A DNA stretch of 64,000 nucleotides from Diospyros lotus (Eukaryota > Streptophyta > Magnoliopsida > Ericales > Ebenaceae): the NCBI RefSeq assembly GCF_014633365.1, contig NC_068345.1, positions 13,400,058 to 13,464,057 on the forward strand. Reading direction: 5' to 3'. Position 1 is the first letter of the stretch. Each line of letters opens with the position of its first letter. The notes below the pieces were generated by a model. That model was not told the origin of the DNA, did no database searches, and saw nothing but the letters and a program-made list of their open reading frames with translations. The position numbers and the translations under genes were made by a program. Positions 1 through 11,289 of this stretch are shown here, piece after piece.

Positions 1-1
1 C

Positions 2-880
2 ACGTCTGACATCAAGCACCTCATAGAAGAGGTGCTAGAGCAGAAACAGGTAATGATGGTGCCAAAGGTAACTCCTCCGAAGGGATTTCCTCTATCTGAA
101 GAACTCCAAAGGCAACCGATGTAACCAGGGTTTGAATTGCCGTAGCTTTCAGTATACTCTGGAAGAGAAGACCCCGAGAAGCACTTAAAACGTTTTGTCG
201 CAGTGGCCATGTTACATGGGTGGAATGAGGTTACTAGGTGCAGGGTTTTCCCACTCTCCCTAGCAGGACAAGGTCAACAGTGATTCACTGAATTACCAGC
301 AGGACATATACGATCATTTCAATAGTTGAAGAAAGAATTCCTAAATGCATTCTCCGTTTATCTCCCAAAGAAGAATAGTGCAATATATCTAATGAGCTTA
401 CAGCAGAAGCCGAATGAATCCCTAAAGCAATACATCGAGCGATTCAGGGCCATAACACAGGAAGTAAGGGATCTCCCAATCGGATTGGTAGCGTCAGCCT
501 TGCTAAATAGAACTATCTACGCCCCGCTTAGAAGATCCTTAGCCTTCTCCGAGCCAAATTCTGTGACAGAGTTGTTCGATCGAGCAAAACAGTTTATCAT
601 CCAAATCAAAATTTTAAACGTAGGGGAAGGTAATAGAAGAGGAAGGGAAACCCAGCCCCAGGTACGAAGGACCTTACAAAATTTAGAAAATGTTAAGCCC
701 CAACATGTGCACACTACGAATGCTATAAGGCGAGGCGATAGGAAAAGATGGGAACACCATGCGCCTCGAGAGATACTTCCCAGCTTTAACCCCAGGGAAG
801 GGGACGAAGCGCGAGACAGAGAGTCGAGCTTATCACCAGCAGTGTTACTCGACCCGACTGGGGGCCGGGATTGTCTTTAA
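2..880 (+). pseudogene. Broken Ty3/Gypsy gag (Tat/Ogre-like) fragment
   Basis: One reading frame from base 2 to the stop at 878-880 reads through as a Retrotrans_gag (capsid) domain. Visible hallmarks are a GREDPEKHLKRF segment, a CRVFPLSLAG segment, a TELPAGHIRSF segment and, at 370-590, the ESLKQYIERF stretch typical of plant Gypsy gag. The frame is interrupted by stops at 122-124, 143-145, 281-283 and 323-325. The open part, 326-880 (184 aa), is only the second half of the domain. The stop at 281-283 falls where the family has a conserved Trp, so TGG to TGA is likely. No zinc knuckle, protease or polymerase follows; tandem repeats begin about 160 bp downstream. The Tat/Ogre assignment rests on gag style and nearby tandem repeats and is an inference. 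Gag would form the particle shell; this copy cannot. Confidence 0.8.
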
Positions 881-1040
881 TTTTCCATTATAATAAAATT
901 CCCTAATAAATAAATGAATATACCCCATGTATTCTCGTGAAGTTGTCAAAACTATAAGCCAAACCACGTAAAATCTCCCTGGGCCCAAATTATTTGTATG
1001 TGTCATAGAATGTGATGCAGGTATGGCGACTTAACCACAA

Positions 1041-2060
1041 CCCGCTCCTGAAGGTCGAGTCATCTAGTGGTAATTTGGTGCTGATGACCACGAGTTGGCC
1101 CGGGATCACTAGAGGATCCGATGCCTATGCCCGCAGACTCACTTGGATCCATCGTTTGAGTTCGGTGTAATACCCTTTTTGGGCTAGACCTAACTCCTTT
1201 GTTGATCTGGCGCCTAGGTCTCCTGGCAAACTAGGATGCCTGGTAGGAATCCCACAATGGACCACCAGCCAAACCCAAATTCCCTGAGGTAGACTAGCCC
1301 TAGAAAGGCAAAAAGAAGTGAGGTGATTATATGATAGCTCTAGCATAAGCCTGCTCCTAAAGGTCAAGTCGCCTAGTGGTAATCTGGTGTTGATAACCAC
1401 GAGCTGTCCCAGGATCACCAGAGGATTCGATGCCTATGCCCGCAGGCTCACTCAGATCCCTTGTTTGAGTTTGGTGCTATACCTTTTTTAGGCTAGACCC
1501 AACTCCTTGGTTGATCTGACGCCTTAGTCTCCTGGAAAACTCGAATACCTAGTAGGAATCCCGCGTCGGACCACTGGCCAAACCTAGATCCCCTGAGGTA
1601 GACTGGCTCAAGGAAGGCATGAAGAGATAACAACCCTATGACAGTTCTGCCATGATCCCGCTTATCAGAGTTTAGTCACCTAGTTGCAATCTTGTGCCGA
1701 TGACCACGAGTTAGCCCAGAATCACCAAAACATCTGCAGACTCACCCAGATCCCTTACTTGAGTTAGGTGCTATGTTATTTTGGCTAAACCCAACTCCTT
1801 AGTCGATTTGGCGCCTAGGTCTCCCGGCAAACTCAAATGTCTGGTAGGAATCCCGCGCCTAACCACTAGCCAAACCCAGATTCCCTGAGGTAAACTAACC
1901 TTGAAAGACAGACATGGAGAACACAATAGCTAGTGTGTTATTATCCATCCTGGGATCCCCGGACGCTCCGAGGACTGTGCTCGTAGGCTCGACTGAGTCC
2001 TGTGCTATGCTCCCAAGCTAGACCTGACTCCTTGGCTGATCTAGCGCCTAGGCCTCCCGG
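1041..2060. repeat. ~308-bp tandem repeat, three units plus a decayed fourth
   Basis: Units begin near 1042, 1351 and 1658 (spacing about 309 and 307). Each starts with a GCTCC-AAGGTC-like stretch, then CCTAGTGGTAAT, CCACGAG, AGGAT(C/T)CGATGCC and GATCTGGCGCCTAGGTCTCC. A shortened fourth copy is recognisable to about 2060 by the GCGCCTAGG(T/C)CTCCCGG segment. Units are diverged, so the array is old. It lies 3' of the gag remnant; tandem arrays in non-coding parts are known for Tat/Ogre elements, so it is probably part of the same element. ORFs here are incidental. Confidence 0.75.
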
Positions 2061-2329
2061 AGAGCTCGGACACCCCTCAAGAATTCTGCAGTGGAACCTA
2101 TCTCTCGAGGGGATGGCTGCCCAGAAAATAATCTGGTACCTAAGCCCCAGGCTAACGTAAGATCTTCGGGTATTCTAGGACCCTCGGTTGAGCCTCGGTG
2201 TTAGACCCAACTCTTTGGTCGATATTCTGCTTTTCAATTTTACCTAAAGACAAAACAGAAGAGTAGGAGGCAATTTTGGTGCCACGAAAAATTAGGGATT
2301 TTCTTTTATAGAAATAAAAAATCCCTTTT

Positions 2330-2690
2330 TAAAAGAAAGGCTAGCCGCAAAGGCCAAGCCTCGCGGCCAACAGGAGTTGGCCACAAGGGCCAGCCTTGCA
2401 GTAAGGCTAGACACGAGTTGGTCGCAAGGGCCAGCCTCGCGGCCAACAAGTGCTGGCAGCGAGGACCATCCTCGCGGCATCCTACTGTGAACTAGCTCAC
2501 GGTAAGGCCAGCCTTGTGGCCAACAAGTGCTGGCTGCGAGGGCCATTCTCGCAGCAAGGCTAGTCGCGAGCTAGCCCCAAGGGCCAGCCTCGCGGAAGCC
2601 TGCCGTGAGCTGGGCTGGCCGCAAGTGCCACCCTTACGGCGGGTTAGCTGCGAGTGCCAACCTCGCGACGGCTTCATGGTAATCGACCCC
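2330..2690. repeat. GC-rich minisatellite, ~35-40-bp imperfect units
   Basis: About nine degenerate units carry a core close to AAGGGCCAGCCTCGCGGC followed by AACAAGTGCTGGC-like DNA. It is clearly GC-richer than its surroundings. Short ORFs on both strands arise from the repeat and have no recognisable domains. Confidence 0.7.
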
Positions 2691-2728
2691 TTTCTTTTCT
2701 TTAGTTAAATTTGATCCATTCAGCAAGC

Positions 2729-2775
2729 GACACGTGTCAGTACCAAGCATCCTTGAGAATTGTTCCCTATAAATA
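2729..2775 (+). promoter_or_regulatory. LTR-type promoter: palindromic G-box and TATA box
   Basis: A perfect 10-bp palindrome, GACACGTGTC (2729-2738), contains the plant G-box core CACGTG. A TATA box, TATAAATA, lies 29 bp further on at 2768-2775. This spacing fits a Pol II promoter. No ORF follows, and the flanks are repeats, so it is best read as the U3 promoter of a decayed LTR that ends near 3350. Confidence 0.5.
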
Positions 2776-2959
2776 CCCAGCTACAGGACATTGAAAATGA
2801 ATTCCAATTTTGGTAAAATCTAGGTACTTTGAATGCACCTTTACAGTTTTTGTGAACAGTCATTGGGATCCGAGACTGACTTTGGCATCGGAGGGTCATC
2901 ACGAGGGAAGATTCTCGCAAGCCTTCTAACCCATTTTCTAAGCATCAATATGGTCAAAT

Positions 2960-3270
2960 CCTTGCAGCAAATCTAGCGACAAGGGCAAAACCTTGCAGTG
3001 AGACCTCGTGGTGAAGGAAAAAGCTTGTGGCGAAGGCAAAACCATGCGGCGAGACCTCGTGGCGAAGGAAAAACCTTGCGATGAGACCTAGAGGCGAAGG
3101 TAGAACCTTGTGGGAAGAGCTAGTGGTGAAACCTTGTGGCGAAAGAGCTAATAGCGAAGCCTTATGGAAAAAGAGCTAATGGCAAAGCCTTGTGGCAAAA
3201 CCTTGTGGTGAAAGAGCTAGTGGCTAAATCCTTGCAGCGAGCATCCTAGCAGCAAACTCCCTTGAGGTGA
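2960..3270. repeat. Minisatellite, ~30-36-bp imperfect units
   Basis: Repeated GCGA-GACCTCGTGGCGAAGG and AAAACCTTG(C/T) blocks form about nine units with changing length. The units differ from those at 2330-2690, though both are built round GCGAGG/CCTCGC-like words. Probably internal to the same decayed LTR. Confidence 0.65.
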
Positions 3271-4469
3271 CTTCTCTTACGGCAACCCAACTTTACCCGA
3301 CATCGAGATCGAGTGGACCCCACATCAAATATTTTAATTGTTGTATTTTGGAAACAACACTATATGACCGGGTTAATAGTGATAGCTTGTGTGCAGGCTG
3401 ACAGAGAATGTAGTCCCTAGGACGAACTAATTTTGTAACGCCCCCTTCTACTAGAACCGCCCGAGAAAATGTGCTACGGAAAAATAAAATAAAACTAACT
3501 GATAAATTGAAATCTGATACCATAACTGAACATCTCAATTAACTGGAATAAAAACTCTGAGTCAATATAGACTGAAAACCATAAACTCTGACTAAGGGAC
3601 AATCCCTCAACTGAAATGTAAAATAGGTCTAAACTGACAAAACACTACAAAACTCAACAGACTCTCAAACATCTTTTATCTTAAGCGGCTCCACATACAC
3701 ACACTATAGACCACTACTACTAGGCCCCATATCTGGTACTTTCCCGCTAGAACCTGAAGGGGTGAAGAGTTTAAGGAGAGCTACAAAGCTTAGCAAGTAA
3801 TAAGCTAGAAAGAATAATTAAAGTTGAATCGAAGAATATCGATACTGATAAATACTTACTGAACTTGTACTGAGTATAATCACTGTCTGTTTACATTCAT
3901 AAAAATGTAATGCACATAAACTGTAAACTAAATGTAGGTATGCAACTTTGGCTCATAGGCCCATGTAATCTAATGATACATACCTATCTAATCTGAATCC
4001 TACATATATAAAAACTGTAAGCACATACTGTGGGCAAGATGCCCCTAGCCCCCTGATGGCCACCAGGCGGGCAACTCATAAACTGAGCTGAAACTGAAAC
4101 TGATGGGATCCCCATGGACAAGCCGCCTGGCGCATAATACAATATAATGCTCACATAAATGTTGGCACACAATATGTAGTGCTCCATATAAAGTCATGCT
4201 CAATGCTCATACCAAAATATATGCACATAATCTCACAAAATAATGCTGATTAGGTCATAATAAAATAATGACGAACATGATTTGATCTTCATCTATATAT
4301 TGGAATACAAAGAGTCTATGAATTATGATTTATGGTATGGGTATGATTAACTTGATAGATTATGGCATTTAAATTCAATATTTGGAGGTATTGAATACAT
4401 TACTTTCATTAACACTTGGATTAAAACATCACTGGAAGTTTAAATTTGTTTTCTGGAAAAGCTATCCGA

Positions 4470-5136
4470 AAATCAGGAAGGATATCCGGATATGATGAAA
4501 GACATCCGGATATGAAGAAGGCTCATCCGAATATGAAGAAGGCTCATCCGGATACACTGGCATTCAAAGAATAAGCTATTCAGATATGCTGGGATGTATT
4601 CGGATATGAACTAGGACATTCGGATATGATTCAGGTCATTCGGATATCTCACTAAGGCATTCGGATGCTATTAAAGACTATTTGAATATGAAACTCGACT
4701 TTTAAGAGAGGCATCCGAATATCAGGCAGGACATTCGGATATCATCTTGACCTATCCGGATGTATAAACAAACCATCCAAATATCATACTCAAAGAACCT
4801 TAGACACATCCAGATACGATACAAGGTATCCAGATACCATTCACAAAAAGCCTTAAACTCATCCGGATACAACACGAAGCATCCGAATATCACTCACAAC
4901 AACTAGACACAATCGGATATGACTCAAGGCATCCGGATACTACTCACAATCACTGTTGAACACATTCGAATACGAAAACGAAGCATCCGGATATTACTGG
5001 GCTATCCAGATATGAACAAGAGCTATCCGGATATTACTCACAATAGGCACTAGACTCAATCAGATGTGATACAACCATCTGGATATATTGTTAAAGCCAT
5101 CCGGATATGCCCAAGGGCTATCCGGATGTCACTCAT
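4470..5136. repeat. Array of (T)ATCCGGATA(T) palindromic motifs in LTR A1
   Basis: Roughly thirty copies of ATCCGGATA or one-base variants (ATTCGGATAT, ATCCGAATAT, ATCCAGATA) occur at irregular 15-40-bp spacing. A few more lie beyond the nested LTR at 7720-7802. The full motif TATCCGGATA is its own reverse complement. The equivalent part of the younger LTRs (40465-40822, 47247-47604) holds fewer copies. Confidence 0.85.
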
Positions 5137-5722
5137 TGTAACGACCCACTCCCACTTACGGGCGCCACCGGTAAATAATCGATCAGATTACTCACCCGAC
5201 AACCACAACTGAAGGGTTGGACTATGTTTCAACAAGAAACGCCCTAGGTGGGAACTAGGCTTCATCCTTCCCTTCGCTCCACTAAGGAATCGGTCCCATC
5301 TCAAATAAGAAAAATCCAGCGGACCAAGACCCGAAACCTGAGTGAGCTTCACCTCTCTTCAGCTCACCCCATAGCAAGCCAGAGGTGACCCAGGCACAAA
5401 ACTAGCATACAAACACTTCGCTGAGTATTGAGGATTTATGAGAACATACCTTGCTGATCTTGACTCAGTCCGAAACTTGGCTTTACCAACTATGCCACAT
5501 TCAACAAGCAATCTCACAATCATCTATCACACTATGATGATTACACAATTAAATACATTTAAGCTCAATAACACAGACATTTACTCACAAGGGTATACAT
5601 ACACCGCGCCCCCTGGCTACATACAAGCAATATTAAAAATACATAACTCGAGCAACTCAGCTAGTTGCCACAACGGCCTCCTGGCACCATCCCTGCTTGC
5701 ATCCGAACTTGCATCATCTACA

Positions 5723-5756
5723 CATGAGGTAAAACCTCATGAGTCATACAGACTCA
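5723..5756 (-). other. Twin inverted repeats (LTR hairpins) in B1
   Basis: CATGAGGT (5723-5730), AAA, ACCTCATG (5734-5741) form an 8-bp stem. TGAGTC (5740-5745), ATACA, GACTCA (5751-5756) form a 6-bp stem. Equivalent hairpins with different arm sequences occur in LTRs A2, B3, F1-F4 and L. Confidence 0.7.
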
Positions 5757-6544
5757 GTAAGGGTGCAATGCATGTAAATATGAATATAATCATGTTTATG
5801 TATGTCAATGCATGCAAATGAGGCTAGGTCCACTCATCCTCACAACCCACTAAGGATCGAGGCATTAACCTATTAGCCCCCACCACACTAGTCCTCCATA
5901 TGGCCACAGGTCCACTAGTTCTTGCTTCACACAAGATATAACCACTACATGCCAATGCAACATAAAAAACATTATCAAACACATTTACCAACTTGCGAGG
6001 CCACCTCCACATGGGGCCGTCCCTTACCTGGCTCGAAGCCTCCTCTCTGCCTTGGCACGAACTCCAGCCCGAACTCCGAGCTCTTCTAGGATCATCGCCT
6101 CCTTGGTCGAACCTAGATACAAATACACACAAACCCAACTCTTTCAACATCCGGCATTAAACCAATGCCCTCAACTTCGCCACACACACCATCAAAACCC
6201 TCCATCAACAAATTTCCAAACAACCTCGACATAGGGTTTAATCCAACAAATAACTATTTTACATTAACCCGCTTAATGCAAATAACTGGGGAAGAAAACA
6301 TTAATTTACCTCGACTCATTTGGAGAGAAATTCGGAAACGCCCACACCGACGTTGCTTCACGAGTTGCCATTTGCGCCCAAAAATCTCATTTTTGAGCTT
6401 CGACAAGCTCTTCAAGCCCCAATCTAATTTCCAGAACTTTCCCTCATTTTTCTGGAATTTTTCCTATTTTTTCACATTTTTCAGAATTTTCCATATTTTC
6501 CATTATTTATTTTCTTTTTCTTTTTTTTTCTTTCTTCCCTGTTC

Positions 6545-6910
6545 TTCTTCTCTCGCGCGCGGCCGCTCCTGTTCATGCTTCATCAACCTCGCGCGGCTGC
6601 CGATCCTTCTTCCTCAACATCGACTAGCCCTCACGGCCTCCGCCGGCCGCAGCCAAGCCCAGCTCCCCTGTCGGACGCCCGAGCACCGCCGCACGAGGTC
6701 GCCACCATCGCGAGCCACCGCCTTGTGCGACCAGCAGCCATGGCCGAAGCTCCACCGCGAGCTGCTGCATCGGCCCCCTAAGCCATTGTCGACCACTGCC
6801 GCGAGCATCACCTCAGCCACAAGCTCACTCCGCCTCCGGCCTCCACGAGCTCCACCGCGTACCCTTGCTGCTCCGCCGGTTTGGCCTTCTTCTTCCATCA
6901 TCGACCATGG
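6545..6910. other. GC-rich block inside LTR B1
   Basis: A sharp change from T-rich sequence (6430-6540) to a CpG-dense block about 360 bp long with many CGCG, GGCCGC and CCGCCG words. The other two B LTRs have equivalent blocks at 21565-21735 and 27705-27895. No convincing protein is encoded on either strand. Confidence 0.7.
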
Positions 6911-8701
6911 CAGTTGCAGTCATGGCCGATCGGCCTCAACTCTCTCTCGCTTTCTCTCGCACATTGCTCTCTCCCTCACGCGATCTCTCCCTCTCATTTC
7001 CTCTCTAGGCCATCATTCACAATCTCTGCATTTTCAATTAACAGAGGCAAGGAAGTGACAATGGAAGCTTCCTGGAAGCTCCCTCACGCCCACAGCCATA
7101 TATACATATATATATATATATATTACATATTAAGCCCTATAATTCTCCAAATTCCACTTAAGTAATTTATAATTGCTCTCGAAGACTTTTATAGTTACAC
7201 TTGGGCCCTCCCAATGCTTAAATTAATTATAATTAAGCCACTCAAAATCTCAGTTTATTCGAAGTTAATAACCGACCGCTACTCGGGAATACCGACCTTG
7301 TCCCTGCACCTGCACGAGACCTTTATTCGACCCTGAAACACTTAAGGATTGCCTTATTCTCAAAACCGGACCACCCCTAGGGTCCCCTCAGTTTCCAGGA
7401 GGTCCCCTCCGACTATTCGGTATTGACACCCATTCAGGCTTATACAGAATTTATTCCGAAAATTATTCTCGATCGAACCGCTTCCAGCGTCATTAATCTC
7501 ATCTCGAGACGCTCATCAATCTCTTGCCTTTTTCCCTGGACATTCAAGTCCCGAGGCACTCCCAGCCGCCAATTCAGCAAATTTGTTAATAAATTACTCG
7601 AAATTGATTTTTGGCCTTCCTGGACCACCCGAGGCCCTGCCGAAATAATCAAAATTTATTTATTTTCAATACCATGTAATACCGGGTATTACACTCATAG
7701 AAAACTTTATGACACATCCAGATAGCCTCTAGCCCATCCGGATGTCACTCACAAACTCTAAAAAAAATCCATCCGAATATTAAGGACACATCCGGATGTC
7801 TACAACTATTCTTGACGAACATGAACGAATACAAAGGCCTTGATCTTGAACAAATCTCACTAAAACTACACCATTCTAAAAGAAATCTTAGGAAATCAAA
7901 TCCCAATTGATATGAAACAACATTAAGGATGATTCATTGATATATTTGACTGAATCGCTGTTAGAATCATGCTTGAACTACCATGGAATTTACTGTAAAT
8001 GCATATAGATATATATATATATATACGTATCTGTAAACTAAAACTCAACAAGAATACTTGTTTAATCTGGAAACACTGATATAAACCTATAAAGGAAGGA
8101 TTTACAGGAAGGATACTTACCTGATAGAACTCTCTGATCGAACCCTGGAGCGATCCTGAAGACTCTAGCAAGCCTCTGCTATCTCTTGGCCTCTCTATTC
8201 TTCACACGGCGTGAAGAAAAGCTAAGCTAATAGGTTATATATATAGACATAAAGCCCTAGATCACACTTCTTCTAGAACTTGGATTCCTTCTCCAAATCT
8301 AACTAGGAGACTCTTAATCCAAATCCATCTCATACATGGATTCTCATTCTCCTTTAAATTCATAATCTCACTTAATTAATAATAATACAAAAATTATTAT
8401 TAACACTCTCAAATAATAATAAAACTCCAAAATTACCTTCATGCCCTTACATTTAATTTTCACATAATAAATGCCATTTAAATGCTATTTAAATACTATT
8501 CTCTCAATTAAAAATCTAAATTGTCACCTTGGCAAATTCCTTTAACTCCAACATTAAAAAGAAATAAATGCTATTCTTTTCCTTCAAAATCTCTAAATTG
8601 CCACATTAAATAATTAATTGACAAAATCTCTTAATCAAATACTTCAACAATTAATTAAATAATTCTTGAATAAATACTGGGCCCTCTAACGGGTCGTTAC
8701 A

Positions 8702-10643
8702 AATTTGATAACCCTAGGTTGATAGTCAGCTAGATTTGAAGAACGAAATACTAGAGGTAATGGAATCTCGGCGAGTGAGATTTCGGGTAGTAGATCATGG
8801 CTAGTCTAAAGCCTTGACGATGAGTTGTGTGATGGAAATCTTAGTTTAAGGTACAGTTTGTGTACCTAAACCACAAGAATTGCTCATTAGGTCATAACGA
8901 CCATAAAGGAATGATGAGATACCTTATCAACAGAGTTTATGACTACGGTTCAGTGTGCCAAGTGGGCTTGGAGACTTATGGATTGTGGACTTAGAGCGAA
9001 CCTAAGGGAAGGTTTGTATGAAGGGTACCATAGCGGTTAACACTGTTTTATTAGAACCTGATAAATGATTAGAAAGTTATACATGTCTAAATGTGCGAAG
9101 CCAATGTAAGGAAGGCACGCCTCAAAGCTGACTATTAATAGGCTAAAGGGCGACCCTAGCTTTGTGGCCACCCATATGAGAACCTTGGTTGTGTGATTGG
9201 GTGAGGGAGGTGTGATGGCTACCCAAATGTTTGGTAGGCTTAAAGCCTTGGCCATGATAAGGTGAGGAAGGTGCGAATGTTGCCAAAAAGTCCTATAGGC
9301 AAGGTGGGTAACCCCAGGTTCATCGATGGAGATGGGTGTGTGTGAACACTAGCCCTGAATGGGGGTGAGGGAGGCGCAAATGCTACCCAAAAGTTTGATC
9401 AGCCTGAAGTAGTTGAGAGAGGAGGTTTCTGGACTATCTGAATTAAGGTAGGGATAGTGGCTTAGATTTTAGAATTAATGTAAGGTTACCTTAAGGAAAC
9501 GACTCATGGGAACAAGTCATGTCTGTTTGGAGTCAACTTAGCTGATGAATTGGCCAAAGTGAAGTCTAGAGCCTCGTAGAGGTTTCGAGTTGGAAATTTT
9601 GATTATCCATGATTTGGGACATGATGATTTGATGTATAAAGTCATTAAGATGATAGTATATCCATGTAAGTAAGACACGCGATGATTTAAAAGTCTAGGT
9701 ACAATTTGTGAGATGGGACAAGTGGATAGGTTATGCCATAGGCAACCGCATGGGACCTAAATCATTATCAAGATAGTCGAAAGGTGGATCTTTGGAAGAT
9801 TTATGATTTTGAGGTGTATCGCCATGTGCCCTTTCTCTCCCTCCTCTATAAATAAGGGAGCCATATCCCTCCTCAAGAAAGCTCACTTCAGTACTCAGAC
9901 TTCATTCTTGCACTCTAGCATTTCACAAGTCTATCGAAGGGCTTTCCTAGGAACACCCACACACGCCATTAACCAGTTGTTCTTCTCAACATAGCACTTA
10001 ATCATTAAGGCACCTGACATACACTAGACTCTTAGGATCCTTTATGCTCAGACTTATTGGTCTCCTAATCATCTGCATCTAGACTTACAAGGCTCAGGAT
10101 CACTTGCGTTCAAACTTGAAACTCTCGAGATCATTCTAAACTAATGCTCGTTTTCTCGCACTACAAATTAATTGTTGTATTGAAGCAACAACAATTTCTT
10201 ATATGGCATGAAATTTGAAATGTTTCTCATATGGTATGGAATTTGAATTATCAAAGAAAATGGAATTTTTGAAATTTAAATTGCCAAAGAAAAAGGAATA
10301 TTTTTGTTCTCTCATATACCATGAAATTTGAATTATTTTCTAACCGTTATGTTTCCAAAGGAAAAGGAATGTTTTGCAAAATTTCAGGAATGTTTTGCAA
10401 AATTTCAAGAATGAAGATTTTACCACTAAACGAAGAGCCAAAGCTATATATATACACATCCAAGACATAAGAAGAGGGTTACACACCCACACATACATAC
10501 AACCAAGCTAATGTGAACAATCTTGAAAGTCAACTCTCAAACCAAAAGAGGTCAAAATCATACATCCTTAGTTTAGAAATTCAATCTCCATAAATGAAGT
10601 GTAGTTGCAAACTATTTTTTTCCATAGTCATTATATAAAATGA
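8702..10643 (+). mobile_element. Decayed LTR-type DNA with TATA box; no gene seen
   Basis: This joins directly to the DNA left of LTR A1, so it belongs to the same older host element. At 9190-9410 there are imperfect repeats of GGGTGAGGGAGGTG plus TGGCTACCCAAA. A TATA box, TATAAATA, is at 9847-9854, followed by leader-like sequence. AATTAATTGTTGTATT at about 10168 resembles AATTGTTGTATT near 3336, suggesting related LTR ends. At 10200-10420 short repeats of CATATGG(C/T)ATGAAATTTGAA occur, also found at 33340-33470. No domain is recognisable in any frame. Confidence 0.5.
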
Positions 10644-11289
10644 CAATATGTAGTGACCCCACTCCCAAAGACCTCAAAAACAAGGAATTCAGGAGGAGGC
10701 ACCCAAAAGAACGGAATAGAAACAAGAACTCTACTAAGGACATCCACACCATAACATTTCACAACAAAATTCCACAATCATTTTTCCTTCACATACTATA
10801 TTTTACAATAAAAAAGAAATATTAGAAAACCTTTGTAACATATTAGGCTTTGAGACTACATCCGGTCAAGGCCACAAAACTTCAATTTACCTTCTAGAAA
10901 GGAATACAAAACAACACCCCAGGGTCTTTAGTTTTGGCAAGCTCTGTACATAATTACCCTGATAACCAAACCCCTCACAGGCCAGCCCCATTCTTAGCCT
11001 TGCTATAACTTGGAATGATGAGAAGCAAATATGAACCACAAGACCCAACAAGTATATATATGAAAGAAAATGATAATAGAGCTAGAGACTGACTTACCCA
11101 AGAATGAACTCTAATCAAATTAACTCATGCTCAATGCATCACGCCATATCATGAATCACAATATCAAAGTCAACGATATAAATGCAGGAATGCATATATA
11201 TGGTCCTTAGGGCCTACATAAGGTACATAATCAATGGCGCCCAAGGTCCTATATACAAACTTGTAGCTTCCATAATCTGGCTAGCATAT

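Larger units (their letters stand above)
5137..7693 (-). mobile_element. Solo LTR B1 nested in LTR A1
   Basis: Ends are TGTAACGACCC at 5137 and GGGTATTACA at 7693, with a perfect TSD CTCAT at 5132-5136 and 7694-7698. Length is 2,557 bp. Read on the minus strand it begins TGTAATACCC and ends GTTACA, like the plus-strand F LTRs, so B and F are related Gypsy LTRs in opposite orientation. It contains a GC-rich block at about 6550-6910 in otherwise AT-rich sequence and the conserved twin hairpin at 5723-5756. The 297-aa ORF at 6165-7058 lies inside and shows only low-complexity Pro/Ser/Arg-rich sequence. Confidence 0.93.
3434..8701 (-). mobile_element. Solo LTR A1 (Gypsy, A family) with nested LTR B1
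   Basis: Plus-strand ends are TGTAACGCCCC at 3434 and GGGTCGTTACA at 8701, giving TG...CA termini. A perfect 5-bp target duplication AATTT flanks it (3429-3433 and 8702-8706). Removing the nested insertion (5137-7693 plus one 5-bp TSD copy) leaves about 2.7 kb. It aligns along most of its length with the LTRs of the complete element at 39442-48848, with many substitutions. Orientation is minus, by comparison with that element. With no internal region and one TSD pair it is a solo LTR from LTR-LTR recombination. It carries the CCGG palindrome array but lacks the 33-bp array of the younger LTRs. Confidence 0.92.

Noticed and set aside
1366..1425. Possible tRNA gene with A-box and B-box words
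   Set aside because: Spacing is too long, no cloverleaf or anticodon arm can be formed, and the sequence repeats every ~308 bp with decay.
6165..7058. 297-aa ORF, the longest in the window
   Set aside because: It lies inside solo LTR B1, crosses the GC block and shows only low-complexity Pro/Ser/Arg/Phe sequence; the mirror ORF on the other strand is equally open.
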